Source: Methylophaga pinxianii
Lineage (GTDB): Bacteria > Pseudomonadota > Gammaproteobacteria > Nitrosococcales > Methylophagaceae
Assembly: GCF_020447225.1 (NCBI RefSeq)
Contig: NZ_JAJAEO010000188.1
Span: 81,433 to 145,432 of the forward strand
DNA length: 64,000 nt
Reading direction: 5' to 3'
A model generated the notes under the pieces. The model did no database searches. It saw nothing but the letters and a program-made list of their open reading frames with translations, and had not been told where the DNA came from. A program made the position numbers and the translations under genes. Below are positions 9,345-18,099 of the stretch, piece after piece. Position 1 is the first letter of the stretch. Each line of letters opens with the position of its first letter.

Positions 9345-10985
9345 TTATAAAATGCAGATTTTTTGTTTCAACCCCTCATTCAGAATGGAGTGGTTGAGAG
9401 AGTAGTCAATGGCAACATCAATTAAATGTACGCCAGGAGTGTTGATGGCTTCACGCAGCATTTTATCAAACTCGATATAGCTGCTGGGGCGGTGACCAAT
9501 TGCGCCATAACTATCAGCATATTTCACAAAGTCCGGATTGTTAAAACTCAAACCGAAGTCATTAAATCCCATACCCTGCTGTTTCCATTTGATCATTCCG
9601 TAAGCATTATCATTCAGAATGATGACGACCAGATCCAGCTTAAGCCGAACTGCAGTTTCCATTTCCTGCGAGTTCATCATAAAGCCGCCATCACCACAGA
9701 CTGCAACGACTTTACGTTCAGGATGCAATAATTTAGCTAACATGGCTGTAGGCAGACCAGCGCCCATGGTGGCCAATGCGTTATCTAACAATAAGGTGTT
9801 ATTTTCATAACACTGATAATTGCGGGCAAACCAGATTTTGTAGAGCCCATTATCCAGCGCCAGAATATCTTTTTCGCCCAATGCAGCGCGGATAGTAGTG
9901 ACCGCACTTTGTGGCAGAATAGGAAACCGGTCATCTTCACTGTATAAACCAAGCCGTTGCTGAACTTCCTGTTTAACCCGATAGAAATAGGAAAAGTCCC
10001 AATTGGATTGAGGTGACAAAGCGTCTGATAGACGATTGATAGAGGTAGCCAGATCACCGATAACATCCAGCTGAGGAAAGTAGACCGGATCGACCTCAGC
10101 TGGCTGGAAATTGATATGTATAACGGGTGCGCCGCCATCTTTCATAAAGAAAGGAGGCTTTTCAACCACATCGTGCCCAACATTGATAATCAAATCCGCC
10201 CGTTCGATCGCGCAGTGCAAGTAATCGGACTCAGATAAAGCGGCTGTGCCCAAATAGCTGTCATGACGTTCATCGATTACACCTTTACCGAGCTGGGTGT
10301 TAAAGAATGGAATACCGGTTTTTTCAACAAAACGGGTTAATGCCTTACTGGCACGTTTACGATTTGCCCCGGCACCAATCAATAACAGCGGCATATTGGC
10401 TTTGCGGATCATTGCCAACGCATCTTTTATCGCGGTGTTATCGGCATCCGGACGGCGGATATTTTCCACTACATAGATTCTGTCATGAACTTCTTCGGCA
10501 GCAATATCTTCAGGTAACTCGATATGCACGGCCCCGGGTCGTTCCTGAACTGCAATGCGACAAGCTTCTCGAACCACGGCACCAATGGTGTTGCCATGCA
10601 CTACCTGTTTAGTGAACTTGGTGATAGGACGCATCATATTCACGATGTCGACAATTTGAAACAGCGCTTGCTTGCTGGCTTTAATGGGTTTTTGCCCGGT
10701 AATGATAAGCATTGGCATACCCCCAAGCTGGGCATATGCCGCCGGAGTAATCAGATTCGTCGCACCTGGCCCCAAGGTTGATAGGCACACACCGGGCTTA
10801 CCGGTTAGCCGCCCGTAATTGGCGGCCATAAATCCTGCGCCTTGCTCATGTCGGGTAATAATTAATTTGATGGAGGAGTGTTGCAGCGAGTCAAGGAAAT
10901 CGAGGTTTTCTTCACCAGGGATACCAAAAATATATTCGACCCCTTCGTTTTCTAACGCCTTAACCAGCAGATCAGATGTTTTCAT
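9345..10985 (-). CDS. acetolactate synthase-like ThDP enzyme, large subunit type
   Basis: 546 residues in the usual three-domain order of thiamine-diphosphate enzymes. The N-terminal PYR domain carries the catalytic Glu47 in TRHEQGAGFMA, the middle domain has LLIGAGANRK, and the C-terminal PP domain has the Mg/ThDP motif GDGGFMMNSQEME...NDNAYG. The best family fit is acetolactate synthase (two pyruvate to acetolactate). No regulatory small subunit (ilvN/ilvH) is next to it, which argues for a catabolic or side-pathway role rather than branched-chain amino acid synthesis. The operon partner is an aldehyde dehydrogenase. Another carboligase or decarboxylase specificity is possible. Confidence 0.85.
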   Translation of the reverse strand: MKTSDLLVKALENEGVEYIFGIPGEENLDFLDSLQHSSIKLIITRHEQGAGFMAANYGRLTGKPGVCLSTLGPGATNLITPAAYAQLGGMPMLIITGQKPIKASKQALFQIVDIVNMMRPITKFTKQVVHGNTIGAVVREACRIAVQERPGAVHIELPEDIAAEEVHDRIYVVENIRRPDADNTAIKDALAMIRKANMPLLLIGAGANRKRASKALTRFVEKTGIPFFNTQLGKGVIDERHDSYLGTAALSESDYLHCAIERADLIINVGHDVVEKPPFFMKDGGAPVIHINFQPAEVDPVYFPQLDVIGDLATSINRLSDALSPQSNWDFSYFYRVKQEVQQRLGLYSEDDRFPILPQSAVTTIRAALGEKDILALDNGLYKIWFARNYQCYENNTLLLDNALATMGAGLPTAMLAKLLHPERKVVAVCGDGGFMMNSQEMETAVRLKLDLVVIILNDNAYGMIKWKQQGMGFNDFGLSFNNPDFVKYADSYGAIGHRPSSYIEFDKMLREAINTPGVHLIDVAIDYSLNHSILNEGLKQKICIL

Positions 10986-11072
10986 GGAGTGTTCCTAGGT
11001 CCTCTGAATGGGCGGAGCAATCATCGCGTCATCGTTTGGTTGTACCATAAATAATCATGGCATCACAGCCCC

Positions 11073-11879
11073 TTATTGAGTGAGGACAGCTATTTCCACC
11101 CTTCGGTTGCGTGCTCGACCAGAATCAGTGTCATTTCCTGTTATTGGACGGGTATCCGCATAGCCTTCCACACGAAATCTTGCTGCTTCATATTGAGGAT
11201 AGCGCAACAATTCATGTAATACGGAAGTGGCTCTCGATCCAGATAATTCCCAGTTGGAACGATATTCTGATGTATTGAGTGGACGATCATCCGTATGTCC
11301 GGAAATGATAAGGGGATCTTCGATATCAGCCAGCGCAGCTGCGATATCTTCCAAGACAGGAATAAAGTCGGGTTTGATTGTGGCCTGACCTGAGGGAAAA
11401 GAAGCTTTTTCATCAATGATGATAACCACACGATCCTGGCGTGTTTCTACTTGCAAGATTCCTTCATCAATTTGTTCACGAAGTGCTTCATTAAGTTGCT
11501 GAAGTTGGCGTTGTTGTTTTGCTTGTAAATATAAATTGAGATCGCTGGTATTCAGTATCGGTTTACTGGGGTCACCCGTTTGTCTCACTTGTTCGATAAC
11601 AGTGACATCCGAGGGATTGGGTGAGAAGGTTTGCTTAATAATGGAAGTGCCCATCGGGATGGTCTCTGGCACTTCAGGCGGGGTTACGCCAAATGCATTA
11701 TGCAACGATTGCGAAACCATTTTTAAACGGATCACATCCAGCTCTGACATTGACAGGAGCAAAACAAAGAAACACAACAGTAAAGTCATTAAGTCAGCAA
11801 AGATAGCAATATATGCTGGAATCGCTTTACGTTTTAACATTCTAATTGAAGGATCCGGATTCAGTTTTCGGTTTATCAA
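11073..11879 (-). CDS. PomB/MotB-like stator protein without an adjacent PomA
   Basis: 268 residues. One membrane helix near the N-terminus (about 21-44, IAIFADLMTLLLCFFVLLLS) contains the ion-binding Asp29. This is followed by the PomB-like stretch MSELDVIRLKMVSQSLHNAFG and the plug/linker IPMGTSIIKQTF. The C-terminal OmpA-like peptidoglycan-binding domain (about 150-265) has ISGHTDDRP, LSGSRATSV and NRRVEIAV. Similarity to PomB suggests sodium coupling. The longest frame starts at a TTG; an ATG at residue 14 is the alternative. No pomA/motA lies on either side, which is unusual because stator genes normally come in pairs. Confidence 0.82.
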   Translation of the reverse strand: MINRKLNPDPSIRMLKRKAIPAYIAIFADLMTLLLCFFVLLLSMSELDVIRLKMVSQSLHNAFGVTPPEVPETIPMGTSIIKQTFSPNPSDVTVIEQVRQTGDPSKPILNTSDLNLYLQAKQQRQLQQLNEALREQIDEGILQVETRQDRVVIIIDEKASFPSGQATIKPDFIPVLEDIAAALADIEDPLIISGHTDDRPLNTSEYRSNWELSGSRATSVLHELLRYPQYEAARFRVEGYADTRPITGNDTDSGRARNRRVEIAVLTQ

Positions 11880-12299
11880 TAGTCCGTTTTCCAGTCATTA
11901 AAAAACTATCAATGAGTTGTCGGAAATGAACCAGCTTCTTCGCCTGATTCTATTGTTACCGTAACTCTCTGATAATTCAAGGTTTGGGGGAAATGAAGTG
12001 AATGTTACCCTTAAGAGCGGGTTTGAAGATGTGAACTGCAACACAGCATTCAATATTTGATTTTAATATTTAGAATTGGCTGCTTAATAACAAATCGCCT
12101 TTCATCACTGCTTCTGCAATAACAGCAATTTTGCAACAGGTTATTCAACAAGGCTCAGTGAATGTTGTAGGCTAAAGCTTAAGACCCGTGAATGAGGATT
12201 CGGCTACTCATCGCCGCAACTTGGCTAATCCGACTCATCTATCCACAACCACGCACGACACTAACTATTATTTATTTCCTGATTAATCTGGAGTCTGTT
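11880..12299. other. 420-bp intergenic region with no recognised gene
   Basis: A divergent spacer between the PomB-like gene and the SlyB-like lipoprotein. It is A+T-rich in the middle (around 12050-12130). No convincing coding frame, RNA gene or sigma-28 box was found. Promoters for both flanking genes should lie here but could not be placed with confidence. Confidence 0.5.
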
Positions 12300-12788
12300 A
12301 TGTCTCATTTCGCTCGATGGTTTTGTCTGTTGTTCATCATTGTTATTCCAGTGATTACATCCTGTGCTTCACGTTCACAAAGTCATTATTATGCCGATGA
12401 AGTGGGAGAGATTATGAGTGTAGAGGATGTCTGGATCATCTCTTCGCGAATAGTCAAAATTGAAGGGTTAGGAGATAAACGGCCAGGCTGGGGGACAGCG
12501 GTGGGGGCTACCGTCGCTGGGGCATCGGCTTATGGCATTACCCAGGCAGATAATCCTGCTGGCGTGGCAATTACCATTATTGCTCTGGTCGGTGGCGCAT
12601 TAGCCGGTCAGTTTATTGATGAGAAGATAAAGTCAGAGCTGGGCGTGGAATATATCCTGGACAAAACCTCTGGTGACAAGATTGCCGTGGTTCAGACGGT
12701 AGAAAGTGCAGAGGAAATGTTACCTGCCAGAACGCCTGCTTTATTGATGCGTGGCAAAAATGGCTACTATCGCGTCGTTCCACAATAA
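12300..12788 (+). CDS. SlyB-like outer-membrane lipoprotein with glycine-zipper segment
   Basis: 162 residues from the ATG preceded by GGAG at a 7-base spacing; a longer upstream frame lacks a ribosome site. A signal peptide ends in a lipobox ITSC, so Cys is the lipidated residue. The middle (about 70-105) is a Gly/Ala-rich zipper with GTAVGATVAGASAYG and VGGALAGQFIDEKI, and the C-terminal part is mixed strand. This matches SlyB/Pcp-type outer-membrane lipoproteins thought to stabilise the envelope. The specific role is unknown. Confidence 0.8.
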   Translation: MSHFARWFCLLFIIVIPVITSCASRSQSHYYADEVGEIMSVEDVWIISSRIVKIEGLGDKRPGWGTAVGATVAGASAYGITQADNPAGVAITIIALVGGALAGQFIDEKIKSELGVEYILDKTSGDKIAVVQTVESAEEMLPARTPALLMRGKNGYYRVVPQ

Positions 12789-12851
12789 TTTATTTATTGA
12801 ACAGATTTAATCCGATCAACTTCGGTATGTTTGAAGCGGAAGGGATTTTTT

Positions 12852-14162
12852 ATGTCAGATCAAAGTTTTATTCATCAGTCGAGAAAGCAATGGAGCTCTG
12901 AACCAGCTTTTATCGCATCCATGGCTGCCGCCGCGGTGGGGCTTGGTAATTTATGGCGATTCCCTTACATCGTCGGTGAAAATGGTGGGGGCGTGTTTGT
13001 CATTGCCTATCTACTCGCGTTATTTATTGTTGTCCTGCCCATTATGATGTTGGAGGTTGCAGCCGGGCGACTCACCCACGGTAATACGGTTGCTACCTTC
13101 AGACAAATTAATCGCCTGGGGGGGTATTACGGTTGGTTTGTCGTCAGTATTACCATTGCGATTACCAGCTATTATTTGGTGATTACAGGCTGGACCCTGG
13201 GCTATAGCATTGATGCAAGTCGAGGTGAGCTACGGGTATTTGAAGAGTTTACCCAAGGCTTTAACAGCTACTGGTATTTTCTGATCATTATCGCTTTGGC
13301 TTCTATTGTTTTAATTAAAGGCCTGAAAGCGATTGAAGGTCTGTCAAAATTTCTAATGCCAGTATTAGTGATAGTGATGATTTTTCTGGTGGTGACTGCC
13401 AGCAAAACCTCTGGGTGGCAGCAAACTGTTGATTTCTTCTTTGAGTTTGAATGGGCCAATCTGAGCAACGGCGAACTGTGGGTGTTTGCTTTTGGCCAGG
13501 CTTTTTACACGTTGGCTATTGGCCAAGGATATTTGATCACCTATGGCAGCTATATTCCCCGGAAAACCAATATTCCCAGGGCCTGTATTATCGTCGCGAT
13601 ATTTCAAACCCTGGTTGCCTTACTCGCTGCCTGGATGATTTTCCCGTTTGTTTTCAGTCAGGGCTTATCTCCTGATGAGGGTACTCAACTGGCTTTTGCC
13701 ACCATGCCAAAGGTTTTTGCCGAGCTCTCCGGCGGAACTATTATCGGCATCGTATTTTTTACATTATTTTTTGCCGTTGCCTTTACATCGACTCTGGCAG
13801 GCTTAAAAGTAATCGTTTCAGCCGTTGCCGAAGAATTTTCTTTGAGCAATTTTAAAGCTGTTATGGTGGTTGCAGGCATGATGATTCTCTTCGGATCGGC
13901 ATCAGCTTTAAGTTTTACGTCAGTCAATTTACAAATAGCCGGTGAGCCGGTGCTGGATATGGTGGATCGCATTGCAGGTGGCAATGTCATTCTGTTGTCT
14001 GGGGTGATGGGGGCGGCCTTGTTTTGCTGGTTTATCCCACCGCCCAGAATTCATTCGGTATTAGGAACGGAATCACATTGGTGGGAATGGCGTATTTATC
14101 TGGTCGGCCGTTTTCTTCCGGTGTTTATCTTGGCAGCATTGGCAATGAGGTATTTTTTCTGA
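12852..14162 (+). CDS. sodium-dependent transporter of the NSS/SNF family
   Basis: 436 residues with about 11-12 membrane helices. The first helix carries the NSS signature AAAAVGLGNLWRFPYIVGENGGG, whose unwound Gly-rich part binds sodium and substrate. It probably imports an amino acid or similar small amine by sodium symport in the inner membrane; the substrate is not predictable here. The ATG at 12852 is chosen because GGAAGGG precedes it; an upstream in-frame TTG at 12831 is less likely. A C-terminus ending soon after helix 11 or 12 is normal for bacterial members. Confidence 0.9.
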   Translation: MSDQSFIHQSRKQWSSEPAFIASMAAAAVGLGNLWRFPYIVGENGGGVFVIAYLLALFIVVLPIMMLEVAAGRLTHGNTVATFRQINRLGGYYGWFVVSITIAITSYYLVITGWTLGYSIDASRGELRVFEEFTQGFNSYWYFLIIIALASIVLIKGLKAIEGLSKFLMPVLVIVMIFLVVTASKTSGWQQTVDFFFEFEWANLSNGELWVFAFGQAFYTLAIGQGYLITYGSYIPRKTNIPRACIIVAIFQTLVALLAAWMIFPFVFSQGLSPDEGTQLAFATMPKVFAELSGGTIIGIVFFTLFFAVAFTSTLAGLKVIVSAVAEEFSLSNFKAVMVVAGMMILFGSASALSFTSVNLQIAGEPVLDMVDRIAGGNVILLSGVMGAALFCWFIPPPRIHSVLGTESHWWEWRIYLVGRFLPVFILAALAMRYFF

Positions 14163-14290
14163 TGCATGACTTTTGTAGATAAAAGCTTACAGTTCAGTGA
14201 AATTTTTGGGTTAACCTGAGTAAATATTTATTTAGGATGGCTGTGCTAGTCTTGATGGATAGTCGATCCTCGCAGGGAGCTTGTTCTTTT

Positions 14291-16408
14291 ATGCATGACA
14301 AAAAAATTATTCGCCCGGAAGAAAATTGTTGGCGTTATGTCAATGCTGATAGAGCAGCATTACTGGTTGATGGTGAAAAATACTTCGGAACACTTCATAC
14401 CGCTATCAGTCAGGCCCGCTATGCTGTTTATATACTGGCATGGGATATTGATAGCCGCTTGGGGTTACTTCGTGGAGAGCAAAAATCTGATCTCCCTGCC
14501 GAGTTAGGTAATTTGATAAATGCCCTGCTTGATCAACGGCCCGAATTAAGTATTTATATTCTGAACTGGGATTGGGCGATGCTCTACACCCTCGAGCGGG
14601 AGTGGTTGCCATTATTCAGGCCCGGCTGGAAAAAACAAGCCCGTCTTCATTATCAGTTGGATGGTGAGTGTCCATTTGGCGGTTCACAGCATCAGAAAAT
14701 CGTTGTAATTGACGACAAACTGGCCTTTTGCGGAGGCATTGATCCCGGTAAATACCGATGGGATACAAGTGATCATGCGCCCGATGATAAGCGTCGCATT
14801 GATCCAGATAATGAGGCATATCCGCCTTTTCATGATATGCAAATGATGGTGGATGGGGACGCGGCTCAAAGCCTTGCCGAGCTGGCTCGAGATCGTTGGT
14901 ATAAAGCGACGGGAGAGCAATTGCCAAAGGTTAAGCACCACGAGCAAGACATCTGGCCAAGTGATATTAAGCCTGATTTTGAGAATGTGAACATCGCGAT
15001 CGCTCGTACCTTGCCTGAATTTAAGGATCAAGCCGAAATTACTGAAGTCGAAACCTTGTATCTGGATGCGATTGCATCAGCTGAAAAGTTAATTTACATA
15101 GAAAATCAGTACTTTACCTCATGGAAAGTAGCAGAGGTTTTAGCCCAGCGCTTAGCAGATGATCAGGGACTGGAAGTGGTGATTGTGTGCCCTAAAATGA
15201 CCGGGGGATGGCTTGAGCAGCATACTATGGATGTATTGCGCTCAAGGGTGAGCCGGAAATTGTTTGAGGCCGACAAGCATGGCCAGCTAAGGGTTTGTTA
15301 TCCACACCATGAAGCACTGGGAAATGCCTACATCAGTTTGCACAGCAAACTGTTGATTGTAGATGATGTTTTTCTGCGTGTAGGTTCAGCAAATCTGAGC
15401 AATCGATCGATGGGATTGGACAGTGAATGTGATTTGGCTATCGAAGCGGAAAACGAAGAACAGCTTCAAGCGATAAAGGCATTTCGCCAACGTCTGCTCT
15501 GTGAGCATCTCGGACTGAAGAACGATGAGCTGGAAGCGTTGCTCACCCAGCATGGTTCGCTAATCAAATTATTAGATGCCCGAGAAGATGCCTCTCGAAC
15601 ACTGCGTACACTGGATTGTGAGATCGATGACAGCATTGATGGGCTGACTCCAACGGCTGATTATATTGATCCTGAACGTCCGGTTGATTCAGTTGAAATG
15701 AGCCGTAAATTGGTACCCATAGACGAATCAAAATCTCCTAAAAAGCAGATTGTGATAGCGGCAATGGTTTTGCTGGCAGTCATTGCCTTGACCGCTTTAT
15801 GGAAGTGGACGCCACTCAACGAATTCTTAACCCCTGAAAATCTGCAGCAATTGATTAGCACCCTCAATGACTACCCGTTTACTCCAGTAATCGTCATTGG
15901 CATATTTGCTCTGGCGGGGCTTATCGCTGTTCCTCTGACCCTGCTCGTTGTCACTGTCGCCATCAGTTTTGGTGCTTGGCCGGGCAGTCTCTATGCCATT
16001 CTGGGCTCTTTGTTAAGTGCTGTGCTGGGATATGTCGTGGGTGAATGGCTGGGACGAAGCAGTGTGTCCAAAATGGCAGGGTCAAAATTAAACCGGCTGT
16101 CCAAGAGGTTAGCCAATCACGGTGTGATGGCTATCATTACAGTGCGGATCATCCCTGTCGCACCATTTACCGTTATTAATCTGGTAGCCGGTGCTTCCCA
16201 TATTAAGTTAAAAGATTTTATCTGGGGCACCTTAATTGGCATGCTGCCAGGCATCCTGGCAATAACGATATTTGCTAATTCTTTACTCAGGGTAGTAAAG
16301 CAACCCAAGCCAATCGAAATTGTGGTTTTTGTGTTGGTAGTTTTTGTGATTGGCGCTTTGATGTATGGCGTCAAAAAATGGCTGAATAGAATTTCAACAG
16401 ACTCGTGA
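14291..16408 (+). CDS. phospholipase D-like enzyme fused to a VTT (DedA-like) membrane domain
   Basis: 705 residues. The N-terminal two-thirds is a phospholipase D superfamily enzyme with two HKD motifs, HQKIVVIDDKLAFCGGID and HSKLLIVDDVFLRVGSAN, needed together for phosphatidyl transfer or hydrolysis. The C-terminal part (about 505-700) is hydrophobic and carries a VTT/SNARE-associated domain with FGAWPGSLYAILGSLLSAVLG and ITVRIIPVAPFTVINLVAGAS. Acting at the inner membrane on phospholipid is likely, as a cardiolipin-synthase-like or phospholipase activity. The ATG at 14291 follows GGGAG; an earlier ATG at 14237 has a poor ribosome site. It overlaps the next gene by 4 bp. Confidence 0.88.
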   Translation: MHDKKIIRPEENCWRYVNADRAALLVDGEKYFGTLHTAISQARYAVYILAWDIDSRLGLLRGEQKSDLPAELGNLINALLDQRPELSIYILNWDWAMLYTLEREWLPLFRPGWKKQARLHYQLDGECPFGGSQHQKIVVIDDKLAFCGGIDPGKYRWDTSDHAPDDKRRIDPDNEAYPPFHDMQMMVDGDAAQSLAELARDRWYKATGEQLPKVKHHEQDIWPSDIKPDFENVNIAIARTLPEFKDQAEITEVETLYLDAIASAEKLIYIENQYFTSWKVAEVLAQRLADDQGLEVVIVCPKMTGGWLEQHTMDVLRSRVSRKLFEADKHGQLRVCYPHHEALGNAYISLHSKLLIVDDVFLRVGSANLSNRSMGLDSECDLAIEAENEEQLQAIKAFRQRLLCEHLGLKNDELEALLTQHGSLIKLLDAREDASRTLRTLDCEIDDSIDGLTPTADYIDPERPVDSVEMSRKLVPIDESKSPKKQIVIAAMVLLAVIALTALWKWTPLNEFLTPENLQQLISTLNDYPFTPVIVIGIFALAGLIAVPLTLLVVTVAISFGAWPGSLYAILGSLLSAVLGYVVGEWLGRSSVSKMAGSKLNRLSKRLANHGVMAIITVRIIPVAPFTVINLVAGASHIKLKDFIWGTLIGMLPGILAITIFANSLLRVVKQPKPIEIVVFVLVVFVIGALMYGVKKWLNRISTDS

Positions 16409-17112
16409 CTGAGATAACTTCATCAAGGATATTGACGCTCGCCACTTATAATATACATGCCTGCATTGGGGGTGACGGGCGGTTTGATCCTGCACGTATC
16501 GCTGCAGTTTTAGGTGAGCTTGATGCCGATATTATTGCACTTCAAGAGGTTGAGCATCACTCTGTGGATGAGCTGGATTTGTTGGAATATCTTGCCTATC
16601 AGACGGGACATGAAGCGATTGCCGGGCCAACGCTATTCCGGGAGACCCGCCACTATGGCAACGCTCTACTGACACGCTTGCCATTACAGTCTTTTAAGCA
16701 TATTGATCTTAGCGTGGCAGGGTATGAACCACGAGGCGCTATCGAGGCTATATTTGATGTGGATGGTTACGAATTACAGGTTATTGCAACGCATCTGGGG
16801 CTGAAATCGGCAGAGAGGCGATGGCAAGTTAAGCAGCTAATCGATCTTAAATCACAACAGGAAGCGGAAATCAGTTGTTTACTGGGTGATGTAAATGAAT
16901 GGTTGTTATGGGGACGACCATTGCGATGGTTACACAGACACTTCGGTTCACCGCGACATTTGGCTACTTTTCCCGCACGCTGGCCTATTTTTGCCTTGGA
17001 TCGAATCTGGATTGGACCGCAAAGGTGCCAAATGAAACTGTCGGTACACAAATCTGAGCTCGCTAAGCAGGCTTCAGATCATTTACCGCTTATTGCCCGC
17101 ATTCGCTTTTAA
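16405..17112 (+). CDS. endonuclease/exonuclease/phosphatase-family hydrolase
   Basis: 235 residues of the DNase I-like fold. The motifs are ATYNIHACIGGDGRFD at the N-terminus, IIALQEVE with the metal-binding Glu, VIATHLGLKSAERR, LLGDVNEW with the Asn/Asp pair, and the C-terminal SDHLPL with the catalytic Asp-His. It is metal dependent and may cleave nucleic acid or phosphoester lipids. The GTG start overlaps the TGA of the phospholipase D-VTT gene (GTGA), so the two are translationally coupled. The same pairing suggests a phospholipid-related role rather than DNA cleavage, but this is inference. Confidence 0.86.
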   Translation: MTEITSSRILTLATYNIHACIGGDGRFDPARIAAVLGELDADIIALQEVEHHSVDELDLLEYLAYQTGHEAIAGPTLFRETRHYGNALLTRLPLQSFKHIDLSVAGYEPRGAIEAIFDVDGYELQVIATHLGLKSAERRWQVKQLIDLKSQQEAEISCLLGDVNEWLLWGRPLRWLHRHFGSPRHLATFPARWPIFALDRIWIGPQRCQMKLSVHKSELAKQASDHLPLIARIRF

Positions 17113-17199
17113 AAACATAGGCTACCATCAGGCAAGGTTACTGAAGTAAAAAGCAAATTGGGTGTAAATTTCTCGCTTTACAAAAAATTTCAATCAACG

Positions 17200-17218
17200 G
17201 AATATGGCCGCTATATTC
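17200..17218. repeat. 19-bp imperfect palindrome upstream of the flp gene
   Basis: GAATATGGCCGCTATATTC reads nearly the same on both strands: half-sites of 9 bp with a single mismatched pair around a central base. It lies 138 bp before the Flp pilin start, inside a 244-bp intergenic region, and could be an operator for the tad operon. Confidence 0.35.
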
Positions 17219-17356
17219 ATGAAATGACATTTTAAAGTGTGCCTTAATTACAACAATGCTGCTTTCCTATTGCAAAAAAGGAGTTTTTCCCGCCACAATT
17301 GCCCCACTGAGAAAAACGCAAGACATTGTGTAAATTTTCATCAAGGGAGATTGGAA

Positions 17357-17545
17357 ATGAATATGGATAAGTTAAAAAAAGCACTTTACCGTTTTATGAA
17401 AGACGAGGAAGGTGCCAGTGGGATTGAATATGCTTTGGTGGCGGCAATGGTGGCTGTGGCATTAGTTACCTTTGTTGCACCTGTTCGAGAGGCCATTGTC
17501 GGGGTGTTTACGGACATCCAGGGGGCATTGGAAGAGACCGAGTAA
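17357..17545 (+). CDS. flp: Flp/Fap type IVb pilin
   Basis: 62 residues. A short charged leader (MNMDKLKKALYRFMKDEEGA) precedes the Flp motif SGIEYALVAAMVAVALVTFV, with Glu and Tyr at the expected positions after a Gly where the prepilin peptidase cuts. It is the major subunit of the Tad pilus. The ATG follows AAGGGAGA, which decides the start over a longer upstream frame. It heads the tad operon and is followed 23 bp later by its probable peptidase. Confidence 0.93.
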   Translation: MNMDKLKKALYRFMKDEEGASGIEYALVAAMVAVALVTFVAPVREAIVGVFTDIQGALEETE

Positions 17546-17568
17546 AAGTATCTCACTTTTATCTGGAT

Positions 17569-18099
17569 GTGAAAATCTTCTTCCTCCCGTTTTATCTTAC
17601 TGCCGGAGCAGTGTCGCTTTGGTGTCTGGCGTGTGGGTTTTATGATCTGACTCAGCGTCGGCTTCCTAATTTGCTGACCCTGGGTATGCACGTTCCTGCT
17701 TTGGCAGTACTGGTGATTGCTGGTGAGGGTTTTCTGGGAGCTTCAATAACTTCCTGTCTCCTGGCCTGGGCCGCGGCATTGGTTTTGACTCTTCCTGCCT
17801 ATGCCTTTAATTGGCTGGGGGCTGGTGATGCGAAATTTCTTGCGGCCATTGGTCTGCTCACCGGTCTAAAATTTCTATTTGTCACCTATATCATTGCTGC
17901 TTTAACGACAGGGCTGGTAATACTTATCTGGTTATCGTTGCAACGATACTGGCCGTTTGTAAATCTGCAGCTCTCTTCATTAAATCTACGATTGCCTGAT
18001 ATACCGCTGCTTCGGGGTAAGATATTGCCATTTGGTGCCATCTTGGCATTAAGTGCAATTATTACGCTAATGCTGCCTCATTTATGGGAGGCTGCATGA
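17569..18099 (+). CDS. tadV: prepilin peptidase of the CpaA/TadV type (A24 family)
   Basis: 176 residues with about six membrane helices. The two catalytic aspartates of GxGD-type aspartyl proteases are seen in FYDLTQRRLPN and WLGAGDAKFL. It lacks the N-terminal methylase domain of full-length PilD, as expected for TadV/CpaA. It should process the Flp pilin and the TadE/TadG pseudopilins. It uses a GTG start (an adjacent ATG would run straight into a stop). The stop overlaps the start region of the next gene. Confidence 0.9.
   Translation: MKIFFLPFYLTAGAVSLWCLACGFYDLTQRRLPNLLTLGMHVPALAVLVIAGEGFLGASITSCLLAWAAALVLTLPAYAFNWLGAGDAKFLAAIGLLTGLKFLFVTYIIAALTTGLVILIWLSLQRYWPFVNLQLSSLNLRLPDIPLLRGKILPFGAILALSAIITLMLPHLWEAA

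Noticed and set aside
11842-11898. An 18-codon ATG frame on the minus strand overlapping the start of the PomB-like gene.
   Set aside because: It has no recognisable motif and no family; it might only influence translation of the overlapping gene, for which there is no evidence.
12192-12299. A 36-codon N-terminal extension of the SlyB-like lipoprotein.
   Set aside because: The internal ATG at 12300 has a good ribosome site and gives a normal signal peptide with lipobox; the extension would bury it.
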